A stretch of DNA of 64,000 nt from JAFDVL01 sp043783625 (GCA_043783625.1 JAYVZE010000224.1:1-64000); one strand, 5' to 3'; counted from the first letter of the stretch, positions 33,456 to 44,048 are shown. The notes: generated from the sequence alone by a model not told the origin. Numbers and translations are program-made.

Positions 33456-36400
33456 TTAGAACTGGAAGCGTGCCGACAGTTGCAGGTTACGTGGTGGTCG
33501 CGCCGAAGTCACCGCTCCGAATCCTGTTCGGTTGGTTGCTTCATTGGCGAGATTCGTAATTGCCGTGCTACCTGGGCTGGCAAAGTTTGCCGTCGTGTTA
33601 ATTCCGTCAAACTGAGTATGGTTCAGAGCATTAAAGGCATCCAGTCGGATTTCCATTTTAATATTTTCTTTGAACTTGAACTCTTTAGACAGAGCCGCAT
33701 CCCATGAATTGATTGGAGCATACCGCAGGAAGTTACGACCGGATTCATATCCGAGGCTTCCTGCATTGGAAGCAGCGAACGCAGTTACATCAAGCTGTTG
33801 ATAGGGGTTCGTGCTGTTACCACTACCCGGATTTTTCAGCAGGACGATACGTGCGCCTTCAACTTGCTGTGTTCCTGTCAATCCATAACCGGAAAGACCG
33901 GAAATATTTGCACCAACGTTGAAAGGCGCACCCGATTGGTAACGATAGATACCTGACAACTGCCAGCCATTCAAGGCGTATCCGAGTGCTGAATTATCAG
34001 TAGCTTTCGGAATATCCCAGACCCAGTTCACGTTGAAGTTGTGTGGGCGGTCAAAGTCAAGTACACCATAATTAGCACGACGGTTATTGAGATTGTGTGG
34101 CGCACCGAAGCCGTTAATACCTGGTAAATCGTTCGTTTGCGTACCAAGTACCTTGCTCCACGTATAGTTCACACCAACCAATAACCCTTTCGTGTAACGA
34201 CGCTGGAGCGAAGTTTGTAGCGAATGGTAGTTCGAGCTGGCAGATGGTTCGATAAAGGAAATATTACCGAATCCTTGATATGGTCGCAGGAAGTCAACAG
34301 GCTTCGCTTTAGCATAAGGAACTGTACTAGTTGAGTTGCTGGTCGGATCCTGATTCGCTGCGAGACCAGCGGCTCCGTAGGCAGGAGCATTGATGTTCCG
34401 ACGTTGTAATTGATGCTGTGCTGAGGTTCCTACATAAGAAACGTCAAGCACTGAATCAAATGGCAGTTTATACTGCACGCCGAGATTATAGGCGTAACTG
34501 GTTGGCACTTTACCTTTACGGTCAAACGCAACCAATGATGGTGGTGCTAATAGTACTTGTCCTGTTCCGACATCCTGAATACGACCATAAAAGAGTGTTG
34601 GCGCAATGGTGGTTGGTGGATTTTGTACTAAGTCAAAAACTGTGTTGCCTTGTGGACGATCATAGAAGACACCGCCACCGCCACGAATGACGAGTGATTG
34701 TTTACCACTCACGTCGTAAGCGAAACCAAAACGTGGTCCGAATTGGATTCCACGATTACGGTAGGTACCTTTTTCAAGACCTGCTCCCGCTTGTAAAACA
34801 CCATTTGTGATTTTGCCAGAGTTTGCCACAAGACGACCGATGAGCGCACCGTCAATTGTGTTTGCTGCTGTTGCGATGAACCCGGCCGCTTGCTGAACTC
34901 GCGGATCCACTGCCCGACGGTTGGAGCTCCCCGCACTACAAGTCAAAACAGTTGCTGCGGTAGTTCCGATACAAACAGGCTGGTAAAGCAAGGAAGCATC
35001 ACCGGAATTAAATCGTTCCGGCAGGAAGTTTCCTGTTTGCAAATCTTCGTCAAATTGCGGCTGAATCCAGTTGAACCGAATCCCGTAATCCAACGTTAAT
35101 TTGCTGTTTACCTTCCAGTTATCCTGGGCAAAAAATTCGACGTTGTTGTAGCGGTATTTCCCGATCACATACGCCGAAGCCTGATTGAAGGTGCCGAAGA
35201 CGCCAGTGGCGGCATTCGCAAAACCGAAGCCTGTATCCAATGGATTTGAGGCATCGTTAACGAAATTATACTGTCCGTTATTGTTGGCGAAACTGCTTTG
35301 TGGTTTGAAGCTGTTTTGCCAGTAGCCGCCAAATTTAAAAGTATGTGATCCCGCAATTTTTGAAAGACTGGCTGACCAATCGCGAGTCGTATTGAAGTTA
35401 TAGAACGGTGCATTGTTTGATCCGATATTCGGACCATTAGCGATGCGTCCGCCGTTGAAGACAAATTGTGGAGGAGAATCAATTTGGACAGCACTCGGAT
35501 AAAGAATCGGGATACTAGAGAGACCTAACCCGGCTTTATTGAATTTCGGATTGATCGGGAGAATGTCAATAAAGTTGTGGCTTTGTCCGAAGGTTATTTC
35601 CGTCACCATCGTTGGACTGAGTGACCCAGTGACAGTGCCAGTTACGCTATAGCGATTATTAGGTTGTTTCGCAGCGTAGTCTGGTAAGTTACTGGCGAGA
35701 ACGAACGAACCATAAGGTAAATTCGGTCCGCGCTTGTTGTATAAATATTTACCAGTCACATGCCACTTTTCACTGGCGTTCCAGTCCCCGCGATAGAGGT
35801 CTTGACGTTGTGGATCGCTGGTTGGTTCCTGTGTTTGGTAATTGTAGTTCGCTCCAGCCAGATTGAAGTTTGGCAACGGATAAATCTTCAGGATATTGAG
35901 ACCTAAGCCATACAAGCGAGCCGTTGGAATTTTCCCCAGAACTCCACCATCCTTGAAGCATCCACTTGTATCAGCAGCAGAGCAGGGCAGGTTCAGCGTC
36001 GTATCCCGAATATAAGGGAACAGTGCACCGTTGTTATCTGTGGTCTGCGAAAAATCTCCTGCTCTTTCCAGTGCCGTTGGAACGCGAACATTCACAGGTG
36101 TAGTCGGCGGTGTCAGACGTTTTTGATGTTCCTGACTGAAGAAGAAAAAGAATTTATCTTTGTTAGTATTGAAAATTCCCGGAATATAAACGGGACCACC
36201 AATCGTGTAGCCGATGTCACGTTGATCGAGACGGGGCTTATTGATTTTCGCAGTTGGTGTACTGTTACGATTATTGATCCAAGTGTTGGCGTTCATCCCA
36301 TCATGACGACGAAAGGCATAAAATGATCCGTGGAAATCCTTGGTTCCACCACGCGTCACCGCGCTGATCTGCGCACCGGCTGAACGTCCGTACTCGGCCT

Positions 36401-37073
36401 GATAATTCGAAGTTAATACTTTGAATTCGGCGATGGCGTCGAGGTTGACGCTAATCATTGTACCGTTGTTTCCAGTGTCTACGATGGAGACACCGTCCAG
36501 TGACAAATTATTTGCGCTGGTGCGTAAGCCGTTCGCTGAGACGTTGGTGATCGCGTCACTGTTTCCGACGTTGTTATTGAAAACTACGCCTGTTGCAATA
36601 GAAGCGAGATTGACGAAGCCGCGTCCATTAACCGCGATATTGCGGACGATCTCACCTTGAATAGCGTGGGAACGTTCGGCACTCTCGGACTGGACGAGTG
36701 TCGCTTCAGCGGTAATCGTGACAGTTTCGTTGGCTCCGCCGACTTCGAGTGCCAGTTCGCCAACCGTCATTTTGTCGTTCGCAACCAACAGCATGTTGGT
36801 GCGTTCCAATTTTTTGAAGCCTTTGGCTTCAATGGTTAGTTTGTATGTTCCGGGGGATAAGGTAGGAAATACAAAGCGTCCTTCTTTATCGGAAGTAGCT
36901 GTTTGTGAAAACGCTCTTGTCTCATCGGTGACGGTGACGGTTGCGCCTGCTACTGCGGCTTGCTGTGGATCGTTGACGTTCCCCGCAATTGATCCGCTCG
37001 TAGTTTGCGCAAAGCTGGTAGCTATGCCAAACACGATGAGCAGTGCGAACATCAATAATTTCTGGATGTGCAT
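33456..37073 (-). CDS. TonB-dependent receptor, carboxypeptidase-regulatory type
   Basis: Outer-membrane receptor of 1205 residues. Signal peptide MHIQKLLMFALLIVFGIATS cut near FAQ. A carboxypeptidase-regulatory-like domain follows (GSIAGNVNDPQQAAVAGATV, EGRFVFPTLSPGTYKLTIE), then a plug region (IVRNIAVNGRGFVNLASIA, EFKVLTSNYQAEYGRSAGA, ISAVTRGGTKDFHGSFYAF) and a large barrel ending PPRNLQLSARFQF. Same architecture as the receptor at 21910 but not a close copy. It probably takes up plant or microbial polymer fragments or proteins; the substrate cannot be told from sequence. No glycosidase or SusD-like partner is adjacent. Confidence 0.94.
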   Translation of the reverse strand: MHIQKLLMFALLIVFGIATSFAQTTSGSIAGNVNDPQQAAVAGATVTVTDETRAFSQTATSDKEGRFVFPTLSPGTYKLTIEAKGFKKLERTNMLLVANDKMTVGELALEVGGANETVTITAEATLVQSESAERSHAIQGEIVRNIAVNGRGFVNLASIATGVVFNNNVGNSDAITNVSANGLRTSANNLSLDGVSIVDTGNNGTMISVNLDAIAEFKVLTSNYQAEYGRSAGAQISAVTRGGTKDFHGSFYAFRRHDGMNANTWINNRNSTPTAKINKPRLDQRDIGYTIGGPVYIPGIFNTNKDKFFFFFSQEHQKRLTPPTTPVNVRVPTALERAGDFSQTTDNNGALFPYIRDTTLNLPCSAADTSGCFKDGGVLGKIPTARLYGLGLNILKIYPLPNFNLAGANYNYQTQEPTSDPQRQDLYRGDWNASEKWHVTGKYLYNKRGPNLPYGSFVLASNLPDYAAKQPNNRYSVTGTVTGSLSPTMVTEITFGQSHNFIDILPINPKFNKAGLGLSSIPILYPSAVQIDSPPQFVFNGGRIANGPNIGSNNAPFYNFNTTRDWSASLSKIAGSHTFKFGGYWQNSFKPQSSFANNNGQYNFVNDASNPLDTGFGFANAATGVFGTFNQASAYVIGKYRYNNVEFFAQDNWKVNSKLTLDYGIRFNWIQPQFDEDLQTGNFLPERFNSGDASLLYQPVCIGTTAATVLTCSAGSSNRRAVDPRVQQAAGFIATAANTIDGALIGRLVANSGKITNGVLQAGAGLEKGTYRNRGIQFGPRFGFAYDVSGKQSLVIRGGGGVFYDRPQGNTVFDLVQNPPTTIAPTLFYGRIQDVGTGQVLLAPPSLVAFDRKGKVPTSYAYNLGVQYKLPFDSVLDVSYVGTSAQHQLQRRNINAPAYGAAGLAANQDPTSNSTSTVPYAKAKPVDFLRPYQGFGNISFIEPSASSNYHSLQTSLQRRYTKGLLVGVNYTWSKVLGTQTNDLPGINGFGAPHNLNNRRANYGVLDFDRPHNFNVNWVWDIPKATDNSALGYALNGWQLSGIYRYQSGAPFNVGANISGLSGYGLTGTQQVEGARIVLLKNPGSGNSTNPYQQLDVTAFAASNAGSLGYESGRNFLRYAPINSWDAALSKEFKFKENIKMEIRLDAFNALNHTQFDGINTTANFASPGSTAITNLANEATNRTGFGAVTSARPPRNLQLSARFQF

Positions 37074-37661
37074 AAATCTCCTTGATGGATGGAAGTGGGC
37101 ATCTGGAAGAGAAGCAACGCTTGAAGAGCGTCTTTCTGATTCAGATGAAATATTAAATACTTGACTTCAAATGACGAGTCGGGGGATTCAATTTGAATTA
37201 GCCCGTATTTAGCCGAAATTACACGATAGGCAGAAAGTACCTAAAGCGAGTTGTTTGAAAGAAAATTTAATACCAGCAAAGAATTTGGCAAAGTCAGTCG
37301 CTCCTGCGTTCTGCATGCCTTGAAGAACATTAGTAGGTGCGAGAAAAATACTGCATGAATCTAAAAATAGCAAGTAGCAGTATGCTGCTGATGTAAAGTC
37401 TCTATGGAACGACTGGAGCGCGAGCGTCTCGCTTGCTCCGTTTGCCAGCAGAGCGTCGCAAACGAACCTCGCGCCAGAAATTCGCTGTCAATCACACGCC
37501 CTGCTCGCCACGTCACGCGAGCGGCGTTTCACGCGCTCGCGGGGCAAGCGGGACGCTTGCGCTCCAGTCTGAATAATTTTAAATTTATCATCTGAAGCCG
37601 TGTAAATCTGTCCTGATCCGTGTACTCTGTCGCTTTAAATTTTAAGAAAGTAATTATCATT
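37074..37661. other. Intergenic region between TonB receptor and gltX
   Basis: About 590 bp. It contains the promoter of the minus-strand receptor, the dispersed repeat element at 37411-37569, and the leader of gltX. I see no gene; a 63-residue frame at 37404 is just the repeat. Confidence 0.6.
37411..37569. repeat. Dispersed GACTGGAGCGC element, copy 1
   Basis: A ~159-bp block with 18-bp ends pairing at 17 positions (37411-37428, 37552-37569). Inside are GTTTGCCAGC, GCAAACGA, CGCCACGT and a GCGAGCGGCGTTTCACGCGC block. The same order of words appears in reverse orientation at 57390-57535. Confidence 0.75.
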
Positions 37662-39236
37662 ATGTCAACTATTCGTGTTCGTTTTGCGCCTTCTCCAACT
37701 GGTTATTTGCACGTCGGTGGAGCGCGTACCGCTTTATTCAACTGGCTTTACGCGCTTAAAAATAATGGTGTTTTCGTCCTGCGTATTGAAGACACTGATA
37801 CACTTCGCAATAACGAAGCGATGGTGCAGGGAATTATTGAGGGGATGAAATGGCTGGGATTGAATTACGACGAAGGCCCGTTTTTCCAATCTGATAATTA
37901 CGCTAAGCATCGTGCGGCTGCGTTACAACTGCTCGACAGCGGTCACGCCTATCGTGACTTTACTCCGAAGGAACGGCGCGACGATTCCAAAATTAAACAG
38001 CAAATTGCGGATAACGCTCGCCAGCCGAAACAGATCAATCCGTATCGTGAATTGTCACGGGAAGAATCCGACGCTCGTGCTGCCACTGGTGAAGCTTTTG
38101 TGATTCGCTTTAAAGTTCCCGAAACAGGCAAGACGCAATTTGAGGATGAAGTATTTGGCTTGCAGGAGCGCGATTACAAAGACATCGAAGACTTGGTTTT
38201 GCTGCGTTCTGACGGGCATCCGCTTTATAATTTAAGTGTGGTTTGTGACGACATCGAAATGAATATTACGCACGTCATTCGCGGTCAGGATCACTTGTCG
38301 AATACCCACAAGCAGATTTTAATTTATCAGGCGTTGGGGAAAACGGTTCCGACCTTTGCGCATCTGCCGCTGATTATGGCTCCTGACAAAGGAAAGCTTT
38401 CTAAACGTAAACACGGAGAAATTGTCAGCATTACAACGTACCGCGATGCCGGATTTATTCCTGATGCATTTTTGAATTCGCTGGCGTTGTTGGGCTGGTC
38501 GCCGGAGGAAAAAGAAGAAGGCGAAATTCAGGAGCTGTTTACCCGTCAGCAGTTGATTGAAAAATTTTCACTCGGTGGCATTCACAAATCGAATGCGGTG
38601 TACAACTTCAATGTACAGGATGCCAATAGCTGGGTCGCGCAAAAAGAGCAGTTGATGAATTCGCGCTGGGTGGCGGCGAATCCGTCAAAATTCCCGCGCA
38701 ACTGGACGGATCAAAAAGCGCAGTGGATGAATGCGGAGTACGTCAAAACAATGCCGCTGGAAGATTTGCTGCCGATGGTCAAAGAGAAATTGCAGGCTGA
38801 AAATCTCTGGCGTGACGAATACGACGGCGAGCAAAAATCCTGGTTCGAACAGACGATCAATTTGCTGCGAGATCGCTATCGGACACTGAATGATTTTGCG
38901 AGTTACGGACGCGCTTATTTTGTAGATGACTTGGATTTTGAATTCGATGAAGAAGCCGTCAAAAAGAATTTATTGAAAGACCCGGCACTAAAACCATTGC
39001 TGCCAATTCTGGCGGAGAAATTTGCGAATTTGAGTGAATGGTCACACGATACGATAGACGCTGCGTTACGCGAATGTGCTGAAGCGAACGGTGTCAAAGC
39101 GGGCTTGTTTATTAATGGAGCACGCACGGCGGTGACGGGTCAATCTGTCGGCCCAAGCTTGTTTGAATTGTTATTGGTGATTGGGCAGAAGAAGACAGTT
39201 GAGAGGCTAAAAAATGCGGAGAAAATAAGTCTGTAG
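37662..39236 (+). CDS. gltX: Glutamyl-tRNA synthetase
   Basis: Class I aminoacyl-tRNA synthetase of 524 residues that charges tRNA-Glu. The HIGH-type motif is in FAPSPTGYLHVGGARTALFN at the N terminus and the KMSKS-type motif is KLSKRKHG. Between them is IRGQDHLSNTHKQILIYQAL. The anticodon-binding half follows. ATG at 37662 begins the family's MSTIRVRFAPSP start; the in-frame extension upstream is not conserved. Ribosome site is weak. Specificity could be relaxed to tRNA-Gln where gatCAB is used, which cannot be judged here. Confidence 0.95.
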   Translation: MSTIRVRFAPSPTGYLHVGGARTALFNWLYALKNNGVFVLRIEDTDTLRNNEAMVQGIIEGMKWLGLNYDEGPFFQSDNYAKHRAAALQLLDSGHAYRDFTPKERRDDSKIKQQIADNARQPKQINPYRELSREESDARAATGEAFVIRFKVPETGKTQFEDEVFGLQERDYKDIEDLVLLRSDGHPLYNLSVVCDDIEMNITHVIRGQDHLSNTHKQILIYQALGKTVPTFAHLPLIMAPDKGKLSKRKHGEIVSITTYRDAGFIPDAFLNSLALLGWSPEEKEEGEIQELFTRQQLIEKFSLGGIHKSNAVYNFNVQDANSWVAQKEQLMNSRWVAANPSKFPRNWTDQKAQWMNAEYVKTMPLEDLLPMVKEKLQAENLWRDEYDGEQKSWFEQTINLLRDRYRTLNDFASYGRAYFVDDLDFEFDEEAVKKNLLKDPALKPLLPILAEKFANLSEWSHDTIDAALRECAEANGVKAGLFINGARTAVTGQSVGPSLFELLLVIGQKKTVERLKNAEKISL

Positions 39237-39261
39237 AGTCTTTTGAGTCTATAGTGTCTTT

Positions 39262-39336
39262 AGAGTCAACAGCCCGCTACGCGAAGCGAATTCTTCAGAC
39301 TCTATGAACTCTACCGACTCAAAAGACTTACTTTCG
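39262..39336. repeat. Dispersed GAGTCAACAGCC repeat between convergent genes
   Basis: The gap after gltX is made of repeated AGTCT/AGACT words. TTTAGAGTCAACAGCCCGCTACGC here matches, with one difference in the shared stretch, the reverse complement of the block at ~25290-25312. It may act as a bidirectional terminator between gltX and the PBP4 gene. Confidence 0.5.
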
Positions 39337-40650
39337 TTAATTTCCTTCATTCAAAATAACTTTCCCGGGCGCAAGCTGCGCCAATTGCGGCACTGCTCGC
39401 GGTGCAATCGGAGCCGGGCCGCCAAATTCATTCATCAGATTTTTCAGGAATTCATCCTGAACGCCGCGCAAATGAATCACGTTGCGGCCTTCTGCCATGT
39501 CGTAAATCACAAACAGCACAGGCCCTTTGTCCTTTGTGTACGCGATGCCTGCGAGGTTGGCTGCGCCGTTATCGGTTTCATGCAGCGTACCTGTTTTTGC
39601 AATGACGCTGCCGGCAAAACCTGCTTCGGTGAAGCGTCCGCCGACGGTGCTGGGATCAACTCCCGCAATCGGCATCAGGTCTTCCGGTTTGTACCCATTG
39701 GCTTTTAACCATTCCACAATGCCACGTAACATTTTCGCCGTGCCTTGTGCTGTTAAGCGGTTGGTTTCTAAACCGGATGTGCGTGTGATGAAAACTTCAT
39801 CTTCTTTCAACCCGATTCGGTCAACCAAAAATGTTCTGGTAGCGGTTGCGCCTCCAACGGCATTGCCGACGGCTTCGGCGACAGCATTGATGCTGTGGGC
39901 GTTCTGCTCCTGCAAAATTCGTAGCAGGGAATCCGATTCAATATCGAACAGCTTGCTCCCCATTTGATCGCCGGGAAGAGTGCTTTCCAGTTTGGTTTCA
40001 CCCTGAATTGTGATGCCAAGATTTCTGCGCAAAACTCCGGCGGAAATATCGGTTTGAGAATTTTCATTACAACTGAAATTGCCAATGACAACAAAATTTC
40101 CTTTGATTTTTTTGATCCCAAGTTTTCTTAGGGTTTGACCAGCATTGTTGGCATCAGAAATCGAAAAAGTTGGATCGCCACCACTGATAACAACCAGATC
40201 GCCGATCAATTCTCCGGTTTTTTGGTTGATGACGCCATTCGCTACAAATTCAGTGCGGAAGTGATAATCGGCGCCGAGTTTATCAAGTGCCGTAATCGAA
40301 GTGACCAACTTCATGATCGAAGCCGGATTGAACAAACAATCTTCGTTAAAGGCTACCAGTGGTTCGCGCTCATTAAGGGATTCGATGTACACTCCATGCA
40401 TCCCGAGGTCGCGGCCTTCGTCAAGTAAACGTTGTTTGAAAGCATTTACCGAGCTTAATTCCTGCGGCGGCTGTCCGGCAGGTTTCATGAATTTAACTTT
40501 TGACCAGAATTCGGTAATGGCAGCAGTTTTCTCGAATGTGCCATGACCTTCGACACTTAAAACTGTCGGCCATAATAAAGGTACGGTACAAATGCCGATT
40601 GTGCCGATAGCTAAAAGTATTCTTCGCTGGCTAAACTTGGATCGTCGCAT
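39337..40650 (-). CDS. dacB: D-alanyl-D-alanine carboxypeptidase/endopeptidase, PBP4 (S13) family
   Basis: Periplasmic penicillin-binding protein of 437 residues trimming peptidoglycan peptides. N-terminal membrane segment RILLAIGTIGICTVPLLW. Active-site motifs are SIMK (Ser111, Lys114, in FNPASIMKLV), SIN in NAHSINAVAEA, and KTG in VIAKTGTLHETD. The family's GDLVVISGGDPTF strand is present. About 90 residues shorter than E. coli DacB-like members, which is within the family range. It is convergent with gltX and divergent from the M14 peptidase. Confidence 0.92.
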   Translation of the reverse strand: MRRSKFSQRRILLAIGTIGICTVPLLWPTVLSVEGHGTFEKTAAITEFWSKVKFMKPAGQPPQELSSVNAFKQRLLDEGRDLGMHGVYIESLNEREPLVAFNEDCLFNPASIMKLVTSITALDKLGADYHFRTEFVANGVINQKTGELIGDLVVISGGDPTFSISDANNAGQTLRKLGIKKIKGNFVVIGNFSCNENSQTDISAGVLRRNLGITIQGETKLESTLPGDQMGSKLFDIESDSLLRILQEQNAHSINAVAEAVGNAVGGATATRTFLVDRIGLKEDEVFITRTSGLETNRLTAQGTAKMLRGIVEWLKANGYKPEDLMPIAGVDPSTVGGRFTEAGFAGSVIAKTGTLHETDNGAANLAGIAYTKDKGPVLFVIYDMAEGRNVIHLRGVQDEFLKNLMNEFGGPAPIAPRAVPQLAQLAPGKVILNEGN

Positions 40651-40860
40651 GAGAATTCAACTGGTTGGGGGACTGATTTGGCAGATGACATCTGCGCAAG
40701 TCTGTTCTGGTGTTTCAATGGTCTTGGGGCGGGGTAACTAACGGATCATTTTCGTGGCTAAATTATTGCCGGGGTGCAGAGGCGACAACAGCAAACAGAG
40801 TTTAACTATTTTAAACTTCCAAATCAAGACTCTTTTCGTATTTCATTGAGTCTGAACAAG

Positions 40861-43398
40861 ATGCGTATGATTTTCTTACTGTTAAAACGAATCTCTTTTG
40901 TTTCATTTTGCTTGATTCTCCTGAGTTTGGCAGTTTTTGCCCAGGCTGGAAGAGTCCTTCCGACGGCTGCCAATACGGTAGTTCCGGCTCCTGAAAATGA
41001 TCTGGGTTTCAAGATCGGGACAGATCAAAAGCTGGCTCGGTGGGAAAAATTTGTTGCTTATTTTGAACACCTTGATGCCGCAAGTGATCGTCTAATGCTG
41101 GAAACGCTTGGCAAAACGACGCTTGGCAAACCTTTCATTGTTGCGACGATCAGCGCACCGGAAAACCTGAAACGGTTGGATGAACTAAAATCCATTCAGC
41201 AACGCTTAGCCGATCCGCGCCTCATCAATCAGGATTCCAAAATCGCACAGGATTTTATCAAGCGAGGCAAAACGGTTATTGTCATTACCTGTTCGATTCA
41301 TTCGACCGAAGTCGGCGGCACTTTTACTGCTACGGAATTGGCTTATCGTCTGGCTTCGAGCAATTTGCCTGAAATCCGGCAGATTCTTGAAAATACTGTC
41401 ATTTTGTTAGTCCCTTCGCTGAACCCGGACGGCACTGATATTATTGCCGATTGGTATCAAAAAACGCTGAACACTCCCGCCGAAGGAACCTCGCCGCCAG
41501 AGCTTTATCACCACTACACCGGACACGATAACAACCGCGATTGGTACGCCTTCACACAGGTTGAAACGCAGCTCACCGTAGACAAAATTCTCAACGTCTG
41601 GCATCCGAACATTATTCACGACATTCATCAGCAAGGTGCGACAGGATCAAGATTATTTCTGCCGCCTTACACTGAACCCTGGGAGCCAAATATTGATCCG
41701 GCGATCATTGCCGGAGTCAATGCGCTGGGATCGTCCATGGCGTGGGAATTGACGGCGCAAGGCAAAGAGGGCATCACGATCAACAGCACGTATGATGCGT
41801 GGACGCCTTCGCGTGCATACGCTCATTATCACGGAGCTTTGAGAATTTTATCTGAAACTGCGAGCGCGAGACTGGCGACGCCGATTAATGTTCCGTTTGA
41901 AAAATTGACGCGCGGAATTGGCTACGATGCTAAAATTTCGACATGGAATTTTATTCAACCATGGAAAGGCGGACGCTGGGGCATTGGCAATATCGTAGAT
42001 TATCAAACCACTGCGGCAATGGCTTTGCTTGGACACGCGGCCCGCTTTCGTGAACGTTATTTGCAAAGCTTTTACAACATCAATAATCGTGCCGTTTCGC
42101 CGCACGAAGACGTTTATGCTTTTGTGTTACCGGAACCGGAAATGCCTAAGGCTTTGAGCGAAGCAGCAGATCGTTTGACGAATCCGGTGAAGAGCGACAA
42201 TACCGAAAAAACGGAGAAAGAACACGCCCAGCAGGATTCTTCCATGAAGAAAATCACGAACACGCCTGCCACGACGGAAGAGGTAAATTATTACTACAAA
42301 ATCGAAGGCTTGGATCGTGTGCTGGGCATCCTCAAACGTGGTGGAATTGAAGTTATGAATGCCGCTGCGGAATTTACGGCGGGTGGAAAAACATATCCGC
42401 GCGGAACGCATGTCGTGATGATGCAACAGCCTGCTTCGAGCTTTGCGAAAACAATGCTGGAACGTCAGCACTATCCCGATTTACGCGAATATCCAGGCGG
42501 CCCTCCGAAGCGACCGTATGATGTGATTGCACATACGTTACCCTTGCTAATGAACATCGAAGCCGTTGCTATCAAAGAACCCTTCACCGTGAACGCCAAG
42601 CGCGAACCCCTGTCATTAGTGCTGCAATCGCGCGTCCGGGCCAATTCGGGAGTGAAGCTTGGGTTGTATCAAAACTACGCGCCGTCAATGGATGAAGGCT
42701 GGACGCGGTGGATGTTCGATCAATACAAATTCCCTTACACGCGGCTGAAACAGGAAGAAATTCGCAGTGGTTTTTTGAAGTCAAAATTCGACGCGATCAT
42801 CATTCCCGATCAATCGGCACGGGCGATAGCCGAAGGCATCCCCGCGAAATCAACGGCGAGCGATGATGAAGAAACCGGCGGCACTTATCCGACAGAATTC
42901 ACCGGCGGACTCGGTGAATCCGGTATCAAAGCTTTGCGCACCTTTGTCGAAGAAGGCGGGACGTTGATTACTTTCAATAACGCCTCAAATTTTGCGATTG
43001 AAAACTTTGGCTTGCCGGTGCGCAATGTCGTCAAAGGAATTCCGCCGAAACAATTTTATTGCCCCGGTTCGATCCTGCGCACAGAACTGGATTCCACCAG
43101 CAATCTGACGTTCGGGATGGACAAAGAATCTGTCGCGTGGTTTGAGCAAAGCCCCGCCTTTGAAGTCCTCGACGAAAAATCTGTGCGGGTCATTGCAAAA
43201 TATCCTGTTAGCACAAATCCAATGATTAGCGGCTGGATTTTAGGCGATGAATTAATACGCGGAAAAGCGGCCCTGGTCGAAGTCAAACTTGGTAAAGGGC
43301 GCGTGATAATGTTCGGCTTCCGCCCCCAATATCGCGGGCAAAGTCTGGCGACGTATCCATTGATTTTTAATTCGATTTTGACGAGTAAGGCTGAGTAG
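40861..43398 (+). CDS. Exported M14-family zinc carboxypeptidase
   Basis: Secreted metallopeptidase of 845 residues. Signal peptide RISFVSFCLILLSLAVFAQ. The catalytic M14 domain covers about 60-430 with zinc ligands His147 and Glu150 (SIHSTEVGG) and a later His at 253 or 256 (IIHDIHQQG); PSLNPDGTD is also typical. The C-terminal half (~500-845) lacks an enzyme motif and includes a class I amidotransferase-like fold segment (FDAIIIPDQ, GGLGESGIKALRTFVEEGG). ATG 40861 is preferred because it opens the signal peptide; an upstream start at 40774 would bury it. Role: protein or peptide scavenging, consistent with the receptors nearby. Confidence 0.9.
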   Translation: MRMIFLLLKRISFVSFCLILLSLAVFAQAGRVLPTAANTVVPAPENDLGFKIGTDQKLARWEKFVAYFEHLDAASDRLMLETLGKTTLGKPFIVATISAPENLKRLDELKSIQQRLADPRLINQDSKIAQDFIKRGKTVIVITCSIHSTEVGGTFTATELAYRLASSNLPEIRQILENTVILLVPSLNPDGTDIIADWYQKTLNTPAEGTSPPELYHHYTGHDNNRDWYAFTQVETQLTVDKILNVWHPNIIHDIHQQGATGSRLFLPPYTEPWEPNIDPAIIAGVNALGSSMAWELTAQGKEGITINSTYDAWTPSRAYAHYHGALRILSETASARLATPINVPFEKLTRGIGYDAKISTWNFIQPWKGGRWGIGNIVDYQTTAAMALLGHAARFRERYLQSFYNINNRAVSPHEDVYAFVLPEPEMPKALSEAADRLTNPVKSDNTEKTEKEHAQQDSSMKKITNTPATTEEVNYYYKIEGLDRVLGILKRGGIEVMNAAAEFTAGGKTYPRGTHVVMMQQPASSFAKTMLERQHYPDLREYPGGPPKRPYDVIAHTLPLLMNIEAVAIKEPFTVNAKREPLSLVLQSRVRANSGVKLGLYQNYAPSMDEGWTRWMFDQYKFPYTRLKQEEIRSGFLKSKFDAIIIPDQSARAIAEGIPAKSTASDDEETGGTYPTEFTGGLGESGIKALRTFVEEGGTLITFNNASNFAIENFGLPVRNVVKGIPPKQFYCPGSILRTELDSTSNLTFGMDKESVAWFEQSPAFEVLDEKSVRVIAKYPVSTNPMISGWILGDELIRGKAALVEVKLGKGRVIMFGFRPQYRGQSLATYPLIFNSILTSKAE

Positions 43399-43414
43399 AA
43401 TAATTTGGTTTTTT

Positions 43415-43499
43415 ATAGACCACAGATGACGCGGATCAAGCGGGTTCACGCGGATCAGACCCGCAAAAATCCGTTTGATCCGCGTCATCTGTGGTCTAT
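43415..43499. terminator. Long hairpin between convergent genes
   Basis: Arms 43415-43443 and 43471-43499 pair at 28 of 29 positions around a 27-bp centre (ATAGACCACAGATGACGCGG at the outer end). It separates the M14 peptidase from the DinB-like gene and probably ends both transcripts. Confidence 0.75.
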
Positions 43500-43501
43500 T
43501 T

Positions 43502-44032
43502 CTATGTCTTTAGCAATCCCGCCGTCACCCATCCAAAATGTTGTTTCGCGTGATCTCCGTTGATGGCGATGATACCGCCGACTGTGCCATCGCCCCACGG
43601 TGCGCCGAGGATTTTTTCTTCCAACTGTGCATCGCTTAATTCAGCTAATAACGCCAGTGTTGCGGAACGAATTTGTTGTCCGAGCGCTACGACTTCATTG
43701 AAAGTTTTTCCGTGATGTTTTTCGACCCAATCGTCATTCATCGCGTGAACTTTCGCCATGATTTCTTCGCGGGAGGGAGCCGTACCATCAGGGTTTTTCA
43801 TAATGCTGATGGGATTCGGATCGCCAGCGATAAATTTTTTAATGATGGTATTGAAGACGGCTTCGATGCCTGCCAGATGCGCGAGATGATCTTTTGCGCT
43901 CCACGAAAATTCAGGATTATGACGGCTGACGGTGATGCCTCGCGTCAGGTCTTCAGGTGAATATGCTGCCCATGTTTCCAGCGTCCACGCACGGTCTTTG
44001 TTGAGTTTGATTTCGATTTCAGTGCGATTCAT
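43502..44032 (-). CDS. DinB/ClbS-like four-helix-bundle protein
   Basis: Cytosolic protein of 176 residues with the DinB-like fold (metal-dependent, function varied: thiol transfer, toxin or damage protection). Helix 2 holds SAKDHLAHLAGIE and the last helix GDHAKQHFGW, giving the usual spread of metal-ligand histidines. The segment NDDWVEKHHGKTFNEVV lies between. Closest in pattern to the DfsB/ClbS (DUF1706) group. It is the last gene of a long minus-strand run of small genes. Confidence 0.8.
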   Translation of the reverse strand: MNRTEIEIKLNKDRAWTLETWAAYSPEDLTRGITVSRHNPEFSWSAKDHLAHLAGIEAVFNTIIKKFIAGDPNPISIMKNPDGTAPSREEIMAKVHAMNDDWVEKHHGKTFNEVVALGQQIRSATLALLAELSDAQLEEKILGAPWGDGTVGGIIAINGDHAKQHFGWVTAGLLKT

Positions 44033-44048
44033 TTAGGTTCCTTGCGAC

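Noticed and set aside
37404..37595. 63-codon frame before gltX
   Set aside because: It is the coding-like reading of the dispersed repeat element and has biased Arg/Ser composition.
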